From contig CP166702.1 in assembly GCA_051414805.1 (NCBI GenBank), forward strand, positions 1,674,001 to 1,738,000: 64,000 bases of DNA, in the 5' to 3' direction. A model generated the notes under the pieces. That model had not been told where the DNA came from and did not search any database. It saw only the letters and a list, made by a program, of their open reading frames with translations. Position 1 is the stretch's first letter. Each line of letters begins with the position of its first letter. Shown here piece after piece: positions 38,419 through 46,871 of the stretch. The DNA is from Xenophilus sp003671765. Lineage in GTDB: Bacteria; Pseudomonadota; Gammaproteobacteria; Burkholderiales; Burkholderiaceae_C. The translations under genes were made by a program, and so were the position numbers.

Positions 38419-39747
38419 ATGCTTCGGCCTTTTCCTTTGTTCCATCGTTCGTCCACGTTGGCCCCGGCCCACGTCGGCCTTGCCGTCCTTCTCGCGGGAT
38501 GTGCGTCTTCGCCACCGCCCGTCCCGCCGCCGGCCGCACCCGTTGCCGCCGCCCCTGCGCCCGCCCCGAGCGCGCCGGCACTGCCGCCGGCCAGCCCCGC
38601 GCTGCCGCCGCAGGACGCCACGCTGCAACAGCGCTTCGCCGCCTGGCTTGCCGACTACCGCAGCTTCGCCCGCGCCAGCGGCGTGAGCGATGCCACCCTG
38701 CAGTCCGCGCTCGACGGCGCCCAGTACCTGCCCCGCGTCGTGGAACTGGACCGCGCACAGCCCGAATTCACGCGTGCCGTGTGGGACTACCTCGACACCG
38801 CCGCCAGCACCGAGCGCGTCGCGCGCGGCCAGCAGCAGGGCGCCCTGGCCCGGGCCGACATCGACGCCGCGGCCGCGCGCTATGGCGTCCCGGCCGAGGT
38901 GCTGCTGGCGATCTGGGGCATGGAAAGCAACTTCGGCAGCAACTATGGAAGCACGCCCACAGTCGATGCGCTGGCCACGCTGGGCTTCGACGGCCGCCGT
39001 GGCGACTGGGCGCGCAAGGAGCTGCTGGCGGCGCTGCAGATCCTCGACCGGCGCGACATCGATCGCGCCCACATTGTCGGCTCCTGGGCCGGCGCGATGG
39101 GCCAGACGCAGTTCATGCCCTCGACCTTCCTCACCTACGCCGTGGACGCCGACGGCGACGGCCGGCGCGACATCTGGGGCAGCATGGCCGACGTCATGGC
39201 CTCGACCGCCAACTTCATGGCGCGCTCCGGCTGGCGCAGCGGCCAGCCCTGGGGCCTGGAGGTGAGCCTGCCGCCGGGATTCGACCCCGCGCGCGCCGAT
39301 CCGTCGCTGCGCCAGGCGGCCAGCCAGTGGGCGGCCGAGGGCGTGCGTGCCGCCGATGGCCGGCCGCTGCCCGAGCTGCCCGAGGCCGAGCTGCTGTTGC
39401 CCGCCGGCGCACGCGGCCCGGCCTTCCTCGTCGGCCCGAACTTCCGTGCCCTTCTGCGCTACAACAACTCGACCAGCTACGCGCTCGGCGTCGGCCTGCT
39501 GGCGCAGCGGCTGGCCGGCGGACCCGGCGTGCAGGCCGCCTGGCCGCGCGACCTGGTGCCGCTGTCGCGCAGCCAGGTGACGGCGTTGCAGACCGCCTTG
39601 AACACGCGGGGCTTCGACACCGGCACGCCCGACGGCGTGATGGGCCCGGCCACGCGCCGCGGGCTGCGCGACTGGCAGCGCAGCGTCGGCCTGCCGGCCG
39701 ATGGTTACCCCACCACCGAACTGCTGCAGCGGCTGCAGGCGCCCTGA
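38419..39747 (+). CDS. Lytic murein transglycosylase (MltB-type) with peptidoglycan-binding domain
   Basis: The 442-residue lipoprotein has lipobox LLAGCAS at about residue 28 and a Pro/Ala-rich linker. The SLT_2 catalytic domain shows the catalytic Glu in IWGMESNFGSNYGST and the motifs GSWAGAMGQTQFMPSTFL and DIWGSMADVMASTANFM. A C-terminal PG_binding_1 domain ends it (LQTALNTRGFDTGTPDGVMG). It cleaves peptidoglycan glycan strands to anhydro-muropeptides at the outer membrane. The alternative ATG 15 bp upstream would add five residues. Confidence 0.92.
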   Translation: MLRPFPLFHRSSTLAPAHVGLAVLLAGCASSPPPVPPPAAPVAAAPAPAPSAPALPPASPALPPQDATLQQRFAAWLADYRSFARASGVSDATLQSALDGAQYLPRVVELDRAQPEFTRAVWDYLDTAASTERVARGQQQGALARADIDAAAARYGVPAEVLLAIWGMESNFGSNYGSTPTVDALATLGFDGRRGDWARKELLAALQILDRRDIDRAHIVGSWAGAMGQTQFMPSTFLTYAVDADGDGRRDIWGSMADVMASTANFMARSGWRSGQPWGLEVSLPPGFDPARADPSLRQAASQWAAEGVRAADGRPLPELPEAELLLPAGARGPAFLVGPNFRALLRYNNSTSYALGVGLLAQRLAGGPGVQAAWPRDLVPLSRSQVTALQTALNTRGFDTGTPDGVMGPATRRGLRDWQRSVGLPADGYPTTELLQRLQAP

Positions 39748-39762
39748 GCGCGCCGCCGGCGC

Positions 39763-40629
39763 TCAGCGCCGCGGCCGGGGCGCTTCCAGGTAGGCGCCTG
39801 TGTCGAACAGCCGGCGCTCGGCCTCGTCGATGCGCCGTACCGCGCCCTTGCCTGCCCGGCTGGCCAGAAGCTCGACCAGCGCCTCGGCCAGCGCCATGCC
39901 GGCCGCCACCGAGGGGAAGAACGACGGACTGTGGATGGTGAAGAGCAGCGTTTCCTGCGCCAGCAGCGACAGGGGTGAGGCCGCGCTGTCGGTCAGCGCC
40001 ACGATGCGGCAACCGGACTCCCTGGCCGCCTCGGCCACCTGCAGCGCCTCGCGCGAGTAGGGCGCGAAACTGGCCACCAGCAGCACGTCGCCCCTGGCGA
40101 AGGCGCGCTGCTGCATCTCCAGCACGCCGCCCTGGCCGTCGACCAGGTGCACGGTGGGCCGGAACAGCCGGTACTGGTAGACGAAGGCAAAGGCGATCGG
40201 GAAGCAGGCGCGAAAGCCCGCCGCGTGCACGGCCGGTGCCTTCTCGACCAGCGCGCACACCCGGTCGAGCGCGCCCGCGCTCTGGGCCTGCGTGGCCTCG
40301 AGGTTGCGGCGCTGCACCTCGAACATCTCCTGCGTCAGGCCGCCGTCCCCGGCACGGCCGATGAGCCGCTTCGCGCGGGCCCCATAGGCCTGGCCGCCCA
40401 GGCCCATGTCGGCCGCGAAGGCGGCCTTGAGCGGCGGCCAGCCTTCGAAGCCCAGGTGCTGCGCGAAGCGCACCAGCGTGGCCGGCGTGGCCCCGGCATT
40501 CACGCCCACGCTGCGCATCGAACTGGTGACGACCTCGGCCGGGTGATCCAGCAGGTACCTCGCTACCTGCTGCAGCGCGGGGCTCAGGTCGGCAAAGCGC
40601 TGGCGGATCTGGTCCTGGATCGAAGTCAT
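39763..40629 (-). CDS. MurR/RpiR-family transcriptional regulator
   Basis: The 288-residue regulator has an N-terminal HTH_6 domain (about 1-77, with SVGVNAGATPATLVRFAQHL) and a C-terminal SIS sugar-isomerase domain (VLLVASFAPYSREALQVAEAA and RIVALTDSAASPL). RpiR proteins usually bind phosphosugars or related ligands and act on neighbouring genes. It is divergent from the aminotransferase gene; two repeat operators in the shared 131-bp region suggest local repression. The upstream in-frame ATG at 40671 would place coding sequence into the operator region and was not chosen. Confidence 0.9.
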   Translation of the reverse strand: MTSIQDQIRQRFADLSPALQQVARYLLDHPAEVVTSSMRSVGVNAGATPATLVRFAQHLGFEGWPPLKAAFAADMGLGGQAYGARAKRLIGRAGDGGLTQEMFEVQRRNLEATQAQSAGALDRVCALVEKAPAVHAAGFRACFPIAFAFVYQYRLFRPTVHLVDGQGGVLEMQQRAFARGDVLLVASFAPYSREALQVAEAARESGCRIVALTDSAASPLSLLAQETLLFTIHSPSFFPSVAAGMALAEALVELLASRAGKGAVRRIDEAERRLFDTGAYLEAPRPRR

Positions 40630-40690
40630 GGCGGCGAGGGCAGGGTGGAACGAATGTACCGGAATCGACACGCCTGTTTCGCTGACGCAG

Positions 40691-40739
40691 TTGACGGAAC
40701 AAATGTTCCATATAAGAATTGGGCCAGAACATTGGTTCC
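40691..40739 (+). promoter_or_regulatory. Promoter with two RpiR-type operators before the aminotransferase gene
   Basis: TTGACG (40691-40696) and TAAGAA (40713-40718), 16 bp apart, form a plausible sigma-70 promoter. GGAACAAATGTTCC (40696-40709) lies between the boxes and AGAACATTGGTTCC (40726-40739) over the start region; both fit RGAACAWWKGTTCC and begin exactly 30 bp apart, about three helical turns. The divergent RpiR-type regulator is the likely ligand-controlled binder. Confidence 0.65.
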
Positions 40740-40760
40740 ATCAGCCCGATCACTCCGCCC

Positions 40761-42095
40761 ATGACGCACGTCTTCCACCGTCACCTGCACCAAACGCCGC
40801 CCGTCGCCGCTTCTGCGCAGGGCCTGCACATCCGCGACGCCCAGGGGCGCAGCTACCTCGATGCCTCCGGGGGCGCCGCCGTGTCATGCCTCGGCCACGG
40901 CCACCCCGACGTTCTCGCCGCGATGCACGCGCAGATCGACACGCTGCCCTATGCGCACACCAGCTTCTTCACCACCGAGGTGGCGGAGCGACTGGCCGAC
41001 GAACTGGTGCGTACGGCGCCGGCCGGCATGCAGCACGCCTACCTGGTCAGCGGCGGCTCGGAGGCGGTGGAGTCGGCCCTCAAGATGGCGCGCCAGTACT
41101 TCGTCGAGATCGGCCAGCCGCAGCGCACGCACTTCATCGCGCGCCGGCAGAGCTATCACGGCAACACCCTGGGCGCGCTCGCAGTGGGCGGCAACGCGTG
41201 GCGGCGCGAGCCTTTTGCGCCCATCCTGGTGCCGGTCACCCACGTGTCGCCCTGCTACCCGTACCGCGAGCAGCGCGGGGGGGAGAGCCCGCAGCAGTAC
41301 GGCCAGCGCCTGGCCGACGAGCTGGAGCAGGCCATCCTGGCCCAGGGGCCCGAGCGCGTGATCGCCTTCGTCGCCGAGACCGTCGGCGGCGCCACGGCCG
41401 GTGTGCTCACGCCCGTGCCCGGCTACTTCAAGGCCGTGCGCGCGGTGTGCGACCGCTACGGCGTGCTGCTGATCCTGGACGAGGTGATGTGCGGCATGGG
41501 CCGCACCGGCACCCTCTATGCCAGCGAACAGGAAGACGTGGTGCCCGACCTGGTCACGATCGCCAAGGGCCTGGGCGGCGGTTACCAGCCGATCGGCGCG
41601 GTGCTGGCGCAGCAGAGGATCGTCGACGCCATGTCGCAGGGCAGCGGCTTCTTCCAGCACGGCCATACCTACCTGGGCCACCCGGTGGCCTGCGCGGCGG
41701 CACTCGCGGTGCAGCGCGTGATCCACCGCGATGGCCTGCTGGCCAAGGTGCGGGCCGACGGCGAGGTCTTCGGGGCCACGCTGCGCGACGCGCTGGGCAG
41801 CCACCCGCACGTGGGCGACGTGCGCGGGCGCGGCTTCTTCTGGGGTGTGGAGCTGGTGGCCGATCGAGCGGGCAAGACGCCCTTCGATCCGGCCCGCAGG
41901 GTGCATGCCGCGATCAAGAAGGACGCCATGGCGCGCGGCCTGCTGTGCTACCCCATGGGCGGCACGGTCGACGGCCGGCTGGGCGATCACGTGCTGCTGG
42001 CGCCGCCCTTCATTGCCACGCGCGACGAGCTCAAGCACGTCGCGACGCTGCTGGCCGAGTCGGTCGATGCAGTCACGCGGGCAGCGATGCGCTGA
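40761..42095 (+). CDS. Class III (PLP-dependent) aminotransferase
   Basis: The 444-residue fold-type I enzyme shows YLDASGGAAVSCLGHGHP, LVSGGSEAVESALKMARQ, the aspartate motif LLILDEVMCGMGRTG and PLP Lys269 in TIAKGLGGGYQPIGAV. This resembles omega-amino-acid:pyruvate or diaminobutyrate/GABA-type aminotransferases. The neighbouring binding protein and racemase suggest uptake and breakdown of an amino acid; which one is not known. It is the first gene behind the RpiR operators. Confidence 0.9.
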   Translation: MTHVFHRHLHQTPPVAASAQGLHIRDAQGRSYLDASGGAAVSCLGHGHPDVLAAMHAQIDTLPYAHTSFFTTEVAERLADELVRTAPAGMQHAYLVSGGSEAVESALKMARQYFVEIGQPQRTHFIARRQSYHGNTLGALAVGGNAWRREPFAPILVPVTHVSPCYPYREQRGGESPQQYGQRLADELEQAILAQGPERVIAFVAETVGGATAGVLTPVPGYFKAVRAVCDRYGVLLILDEVMCGMGRTGTLYASEQEDVVPDLVTIAKGLGGGYQPIGAVLAQQRIVDAMSQGSGFFQHGHTYLGHPVACAAALAVQRVIHRDGLLAKVRADGEVFGATLRDALGSHPHVGDVRGRGFFWGVELVADRAGKTPFDPARRVHAAIKKDAMARGLLCYPMGGTVDGRLGDHVLLAPPFIATRDELKHVATLLAESVDAVTRAAMR

Positions 42096-42154
42096 CCCCG
42101 CCTGCCTCCTTCTTTTTTCCCCTTCTTTCTTCCACTCTGACGAGGAGCTTTGCC

Positions 42155-43322
42155 ATGCTTCGGATTCGCCCTGCCTCCCCCGTGCTGCTGCTCGCCCTGT
42201 GCGTGGCGGCCGCCTCGCCCCTGGCCGCCCATGCGCAGGAAGGAACGCTCAAGAAGATCAAGGACACGGGCAGCATCACGCTGGGCCACCGTGAATCGTC
42301 CTTCGGCTTCTCGTACAACGACGGCGGGCCCACGCCGGTGGGCAGTGGGCCTGCTCGCGCTCTGTAAGGGGATCGCGTTGCTTCGCCAAGGGGCTGGATG
42401 CAAGGCGCCCGTGCGCAGCAAGGCTCGCGCCTTGCAAGCGCGGGCAACGCCGCAGACGGTCCCTTGGCGAAGCAACCCGAAGGGAAGCTCATCCCAGCCC
42501 GCCCTTCGGCGTTGCGCTTCTGGTGCGTGTGGACACACGCACGGCGTCGCGCGCCTTGATGGGCGGGCTGGGATGAGCTTCGCGACCCCTTACAGAGCGC
42601 GAACAGGCCCAGGCATCGACATCTGCATGAAGATCGTCGACGCGGTGAAGGCCGAGCTCAAGCTGCCCAGGCTCGACATCCGGTACCAGCTCGTCACCTC
42701 GCAGAACCGCATCCCGCTGGTGATGAACGGCACCGTGGACATCGAGTGCGGCTCCACCACCAACCTGGTCGAGCGCCAGAAGCAGGTCGCGTTCTCGCCC
42801 GACATCTTCCGCTACAACGTGCGCATGCTGGTCAAGGCCGACTCGGGCATCCGGAGCATCGCCGACCTGCAGGGCAAGAGCGTGGTGACGACCACCGGCA
42901 CGACCTCCTTTCGCCTGCTGCGCGAAGCCGACAAGGGGCGCAACCTCGAGATCACGCCGATGGCCGGCAAGGACCATGCGGACTCCTTCCTGCTGGTGGA
43001 GAACGGGCGCGCGCAAGCCTTCGTGCTCGACGACATCCTGCTTGCAGGACTGCTCGCGACGGCGAAGAACCCGAAGGACTTCCTGATCACCGGCGAAGCG
43101 CTGCGCACCGAGAACCAGTCACTGATGCTGCGCAAGGACGACCCCGCGTTCAAGGCCCTTGTCGACCGCGTGGTCACGGGCATGATGAAATCCGGCGAGA
43201 TGGAGAAGCTCTACGCCCGGTGGTTCACCTCGCCGATCCCGCCCAAGGGCGTGAACATCAACTACCCGCTCAACGTCGAGACGAAGGAGGCCTTCGCCAA
43301 CCCGTCCGACAAGGGCATCTGA
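42155..43322 (+). pseudogene. Polar amino-acid ABC transporter solute-binding protein, interrupted by a 267-bp element
   Basis: The 5' part encodes a signal peptide (MLRIRPASPVLLLALCVAAA) and a family-3 solute-binding start (TLKKIKDTGSITLGHRESSF) and stops at a TAA inside the inserted element. The 3' part continues in a different frame with GIDICMKIVDAVKAELKLP, GTVDIECGSTTNL and KSVVTTTGTTSF. Removing the element at 42345-42611 plus one GGCA copy restores a single frame of 298 residues with junction PVG-IDIC, exactly what the family predicts. The gene is therefore inactivated, unless the element is spliced or excised. The matching permease and ATPase genes are not nearby. Confidence 0.9.
42345..42611 (+). 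mobile_element. 267-bp MITE-like palindromic element with 4-bp target duplication
   Basis: Ends 42347-42371 and 42586-42610 are 25-bp terminal inverted repeats with one mismatch. The element is flanked by GGCA on both sides (42341-42344 and 42612-42615). Inside are two large arms: GTTGCTTCGCCAAGGG / its complement (42377-42392 and 42461-42476) containing TGCAAGGCGC / GCGCCTTGCA, and perfect 21-bp arms (42484-42504 and 42561-42581) containing GTGCGTGTG / CACACGCAC. As RNA or single-stranded DNA it would fold into a closed stem with two arms. No coding capacity, so mobilisation must come in trans. Confidence 0.88.
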
Positions 43323-43334
43323 CCTGCAAGCACC

Positions 43335-43982
43335 ATGCGCATCGCCCTCATCCACGCCCTGGCCCATTCGGTGGCACCCATCAACGCCGCCTTCGCCCGC
43401 GACTGGTCCGAGGCGCAGCGGATGAACCTGCTGGACGACAGCCTGTCGGCCGACCTGGCGGCCGGTGGGCGCGGGCTGGACGCGGCGATGCACGAGCGCT
43501 TCATGCGCCTGGGGCAGTACGCGGTCGACACCGGTGCCGACGGCATCCTCTTCACCTGCTCGGCCTTCGGGCCCTGCATCGAGGCGGTCGCGTGCGCCCA
43601 TGCGCCGATGCCGGTGCTCAAGCCCAACGAGGCCATGATCGACGAGGCGGCACAGGGCGAGGGGCCGCTGGGGCTCATCGCCACCTTCGCGGCCACGCTG
43701 CGGTCGATGCCGCCTGAATTTCCGCCAGGCGTGACGCTGCACACCGCGCTGGCCGAGGGCGCGCTGGAGGCCCTGGACGCCGGCGACGCGGCGCGACACG
43801 ACGCGCTCGTCGCCGAGCAGGCCGCGGCGCTGGCCGCACGCGGCTGCACGCGCATCGCGCTGGCGCAGTTCAGCATGGCGCGGGCACGCGCGGCCTGCGA
43901 GGCCGCCAGCGGGCTCGCGGTGCTCACGACCGTCGACAGCGCGGTACGCGCACTCAGGCGCAGGTTGCTGAAGCCGAACTGA
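43335..43982 (+). CDS. Aspartate/glutamate racemase-superfamily protein
   Basis: The 215-residue protein has the two-cysteine racemase pattern in diverged form: ILFTCSAFGPCIE holds the first Cys region and LKPNEAMIDEA follows; the second catalytic region (CTRIALAQFSMARARAA) has Gln-Phe-Ser where many members have a second Cys motif. Chemistry may thus be a one-Cys isomerase or lyase-like reaction rather than classical racemisation. It lies 12 bp after the interrupted binding-protein gene in the RpiR-controlled cluster. Confidence 0.8.
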   Translation: MRIALIHALAHSVAPINAAFARDWSEAQRMNLLDDSLSADLAAGGRGLDAAMHERFMRLGQYAVDTGADGILFTCSAFGPCIEAVACAHAPMPVLKPNEAMIDEAAQGEGPLGLIATFAATLRSMPPEFPPGVTLHTALAEGALEALDAGDAARHDALVAEQAAALAARGCTRIALAQFSMARARAACEAASGLAVLTTVDSAVRALRRRLLKPN

Positions 43983-44062
43983 CTTGCGCCCTCGCGATAA
44001 TCGGCGCTCGCTTTGCGGCGCCCGGTGCGGTGCGCCGGGGCCCTCGAACAAGGAGCGTCAGT

Positions 44063-44887
44063 TTGGACATCGTTTTGCTGGTCAAGGCCGCGATCATGGG
44101 CATCGTGGAGGGGCTGACCGAATTCCTCCCGATCTCCTCGACCGGCCACCTCATCCTCGCCGGCGCGCTGCTGGGTTTCGACGACGGCAAGGCCAAGGTC
44201 TTCGACATCGCGATCCAGACCGGCGCCATCTTCGCGGTCATACTCGTGTACTGGCAGAAGATCCAGTCCACCGTGGTGGCGCTGCCCCGGCAGGCGAAGG
44301 CGCGGCGCTTCGCGCTCAATGTGCTGATCGCCTTCCTGCCCGCGGTGGTGCTGGGCCTGCTGTTCGGCAAGGTGATCAAGGAGCACCTGTTCACGCCCGT
44401 GGTGGTTGCCACCACCTTCATCCTCGGCGGCTTCATCATCCTGTGGGCCGAGAAGCGGCCACCGGGCGCGGTGCGCATCGAGAACGTCGACGACATGACG
44501 CCGCTGGACGCGCTCAAGGTCGGCCTGGTGCAGTGCTTCGCGATGATCCCCGGCACCAGCCGCAGCGGCTCGACCATCATCGGCGGCATGCTGCTGGGCC
44601 TGTCGCGCAAGGCGGCAACGGATTTCTCCTTCTTCCTGGCCATCCCGACCCTGATCGGTGCCGGCGTCTACAGCCTCTACAAGGAGCGTGCGCTGCTGTC
44701 GGTGGCCGACATCCCGCTCTTCGCCGTCGGGCTGGTGTTCTCCTTCCTCAGCGCCTGGGTGTGCGTGCGCTGGCTGCTGCGCTACATCTCCAGCCACAGC
44801 TTCGTGCCCTTCGCCTGGTACCGCATCGTGTTCGGCATCGTGGTGCTGGCCACGGCCTGGAGCGGGCTGGTCACCTGGGCAGACTGA
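44063..44887 (+). CDS. uppP: Undecaprenyl-diphosphatase
   Basis: Recycles the lipid carrier of cell-wall synthesis by removing the terminal phosphate of undecaprenyl diphosphate; also confers bacitracin tolerance. The 274-residue membrane protein has the family motifs EGLTEFLPISSTGHLIL and IPGTSRSGSTIIGGMLLGLSR and about eight hydrophobic helices. The start is TTG, fixed by an AAGGAG ribosome site 7 bp upstream and by the conserved opening DIVLLVKAAIMGIVEG. Confidence 0.95.
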   Translation: MDIVLLVKAAIMGIVEGLTEFLPISSTGHLILAGALLGFDDGKAKVFDIAIQTGAIFAVILVYWQKIQSTVVALPRQAKARRFALNVLIAFLPAVVLGLLFGKVIKEHLFTPVVVATTFILGGFIILWAEKRPPGAVRIENVDDMTPLDALKVGLVQCFAMIPGTSRSGSTIIGGMLLGLSRKAATDFSFFLAIPTLIGAGVYSLYKERALLSVADIPLFAVGLVFSFLSAWVCVRWLLRYISSHSFVPFAWYRIVFGIVVLATAWSGLVTWAD

Positions 44888-44904
44888 GCGCGCAAGCTCT
44901 TCGA

Positions 44905-44961
44905 GAAAAATGCGGCTCAAACGCCCGCTGTTCCTGCGCCGACTGCTATCAGGATGAGAGC
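44905..44961 (-). repeat. Short double-hairpin repeat overlapping the end of the histidine kinase gene
   Basis: Read on the minus strand it starts GCTCTCATCCTGATAGC and continues GCGCAGGAACAGCGGGCGTT to an AGCCGCATTTTTC end, closely matching the copy at 62287-62343. The kinase stop codon (44949-44951) lies inside the first hairpin. Confidence 0.65.
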
Positions 44962-46871
44962 AGATCCACCAGCAGGCTGACGGTGGTGCCACCCGGTTCG
45001 GACTGCCACTGCACCTGCGCGCCGAGTCGTTCGGCCCGCGCGCGCATGTTGCGCAGGCCGTTGCCGTCGTGCGCGCCGAGCGCCGCCTCCTGGAAGCCGC
45101 GCCCGTCGTCGCGCACATCCAGCCGCAGGTGGGTGCGGGTGCGCTGGATGTGGACGTCGACCTGGCGGGCGCCGCTGTGCTTGAGCGCGTTGGTCAGCGC
45201 CTCCTGCAGGAAGCGCAGCACGCCGATGTTGAGCGAGGCGTCCAGCGTGAGGTCGTCCACCCCCGACAGGTGCCAGCGGCAGCGGATGCCGCTGGCTTCG
45301 AACAGTTCGGTGATGCGATGGCGCAGCGGCGCGATCACCTCGCCCAGCACCTGCAGGCCGGTCTGCTGGCCCGTGGCGTCGATGATCAGCCGCAGGTCAT
45401 CGCGCAGGCTCTTGAGCATCGCGAGCATCTGGGCCTGCGGCACGGGCGCCGCGGCGTGCTCGAGGGTGGCGATGCTGCCCACCAGCATGCCGCCCAGCCC
45501 GTCGTGCAGGTCGCTCGCGAGGTTGACCCGCTCGTGCGCGCGGGCGTGCAGCAGCTTCAGCGCATGTTCGCGCTCCAGGCTTTCGCGCAGTTCGGACTTG
45601 GCGCCCTCGACCTGGGCCAGCAGCCGCGCGTTGAAGCTTTCCGTGTGCTCCAGCGCATGGGTGAAGCGCCGCGCCAGCAGCAGGGCCACGCCCACCAGCA
45701 GCACATAGGACGCGATGCCCGAGTAGTAGATGCTGCTCTCGACGAGCTGCAGGAACACCAGCAGGTCGCGCACGGTGATGCCCATGATCAGCAGCAGGAT
45801 CGGCACCAGCCCCGGCTGCGGGTGCGAGGCGCGCAGCAGGTTGGCGGCGCTGGACGTCAGTGCGGCACCGATCACGACCAGCGCGGCCACGCCGGTCCAC
45901 AGGTCGCGCCGCAGCGCCATCTGGGTGCGGTCGACCGTCCACAGGTCGATGCAGCCCAGCGCGATCACGGCGAACAGGGCCCACTCGGTGCGCGGCAGCC
46001 GGCGATGCCGGTAACGCAGCACGAACAGCACGAAGCACCCGGCGAAGGCCAGCAGCACCGAGGTGTTGGCGGCCTGCCAGGCGTCGGTGCTCGGCAGCGG
46101 CCAGGTCTCGGTCGCGACGTGGTTGTATTCGAACAGCAGCCAGAAGAAGGTCATCAGGCTGAACCAGCCGTAGGCCTGCTCGCGCGGGCGCATGGCCCAG
46201 AGCGCGCCGAAGAAGAGGGCGATCACCAGGGCCACGGTCACGCCCACGAGCTGCAGGTCCTGCCGCGCCAGGTGCTCCACGCGATAGCGCGCGTGGACCC
46301 GTGCGGGATCGCCCACCGTGACCGGCGCCATGCCGCCCTGGTAGGCCGCCATGCCCGACACGCGGACCAGCACCGTGTTCTCGCCCGCCTGCAGCAGCGG
46401 TGGCACCAGCCGGCGGTACAGCGGCGAATGCCAGGCGCGCGAGAGCGGGTCCAGAAGGTGCGCATCGCGGTGCACCTCGATGCCGTTCACCCACACGGCG
46501 CTGGCCATGTTGGTCCAGGGCAGCAGCAGCCCGACGGGCAAGGCGGCGTCGGGCTGCTCCCAGCGCAGGCGATACCACACCACGCCGTCGTGGGCCGGCC
46601 ACCGGCGCCCCCAGTTGTCGGGCAGGGCCACCGGGGTCCAGCCGTCCTCGGGCGGCGCGGCGTCGGCCCAACCGCCCGGCACCGCTTCGGCATGCCGCAG
46701 CGTCAGCGGCGAGGGGGCCCACGCCGAGCCGGCAACCGGATCGGCCAGCGCGCCTGTCGCCAGCAGCAGCCAGCCGGCGATCAGGAGAGCAAGCCGTGCC
46801 GCCGTGCCTGGAAGACGGCCTCGGTGCGCGAGCCCACCACCAGCTTGCGGTAGATGTTCTTGGTGTGGCAT
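44949..46871 (-). CDS. Sensor histidine kinase, 7TM-DISM type with NarL-like kinase domain
   Basis: Order of regions: signal/anchor segment (LLIAGWLLLATGALA), an extracellular jelly-roll-like domain (VWYRLRWEQPDAALPVGLLL and VWVNGIEVHRD), seven predicted helices, then HisKA_3 with phosphoacceptor in SDLHDGLGGMLVGS and an HATPase domain with EALTNALKHSGA, DDGRGF and GNGLRNMRARAERLG. The start is unclear: the only in-frame ATG near the N terminus (46871) lies 91 bp inside the response-regulator gene; a CTG overlapping the regulator stop (CTGA, 46782-46784) or an upstream non-ATG codon is possible. It forms an operon with the regulator. Signal unknown. Confidence 0.85.
   Translation of the reverse strand: MPHQEHLPQAGGGLAHRGRLPGTAARLALLIAGWLLLATGALADPVAGSAWAPSPLTLRHAEAVPGGWADAAPPEDGWTPVALPDNWGRRWPAHDGVVWYRLRWEQPDAALPVGLLLPWTNMASAVWVNGIEVHRDAHLLDPLSRAWHSPLYRRLVPPLLQAGENTVLVRVSGMAAYQGGMAPVTVGDPARVHARYRVEHLARQDLQLVGVTVALVIALFFGALWAMRPREQAYGWFSLMTFFWLLFEYNHVATETWPLPSTDAWQAANTSVLLAFAGCFVLFVLRYRHRRLPRTEWALFAVIALGCIDLWTVDRTQMALRRDLWTGVAALVVIGAALTSSAANLLRASHPQPGLVPILLLIMGITVRDLLVFLQLVESSIYYSGIASYVLLVGVALLLARRFTHALEHTESFNARLLAQVEGAKSELRESLEREHALKLLHARAHERVNLASDLHDGLGGMLVGSIATLEHAAAPVPQAQMLAMLKSLRDDLRLIIDATGQQTGLQVLGEVIAPLRHRITELFEASGIRCRWHLSGVDDLTLDASLNIGVLRFLQEALTNALKHSGARQVDVHIQRTRTHLRLDVRDDGRGFQEAALGAHDGNGLRNMRARAERLGAQVQWQSEPGGTTVSLLVDLLSS

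Noticed and set aside
43984..44001. GATAAT as a uppP promoter
   Set aside because: The -10-like box has no -35 box at a suitable distance, so it was not listed.
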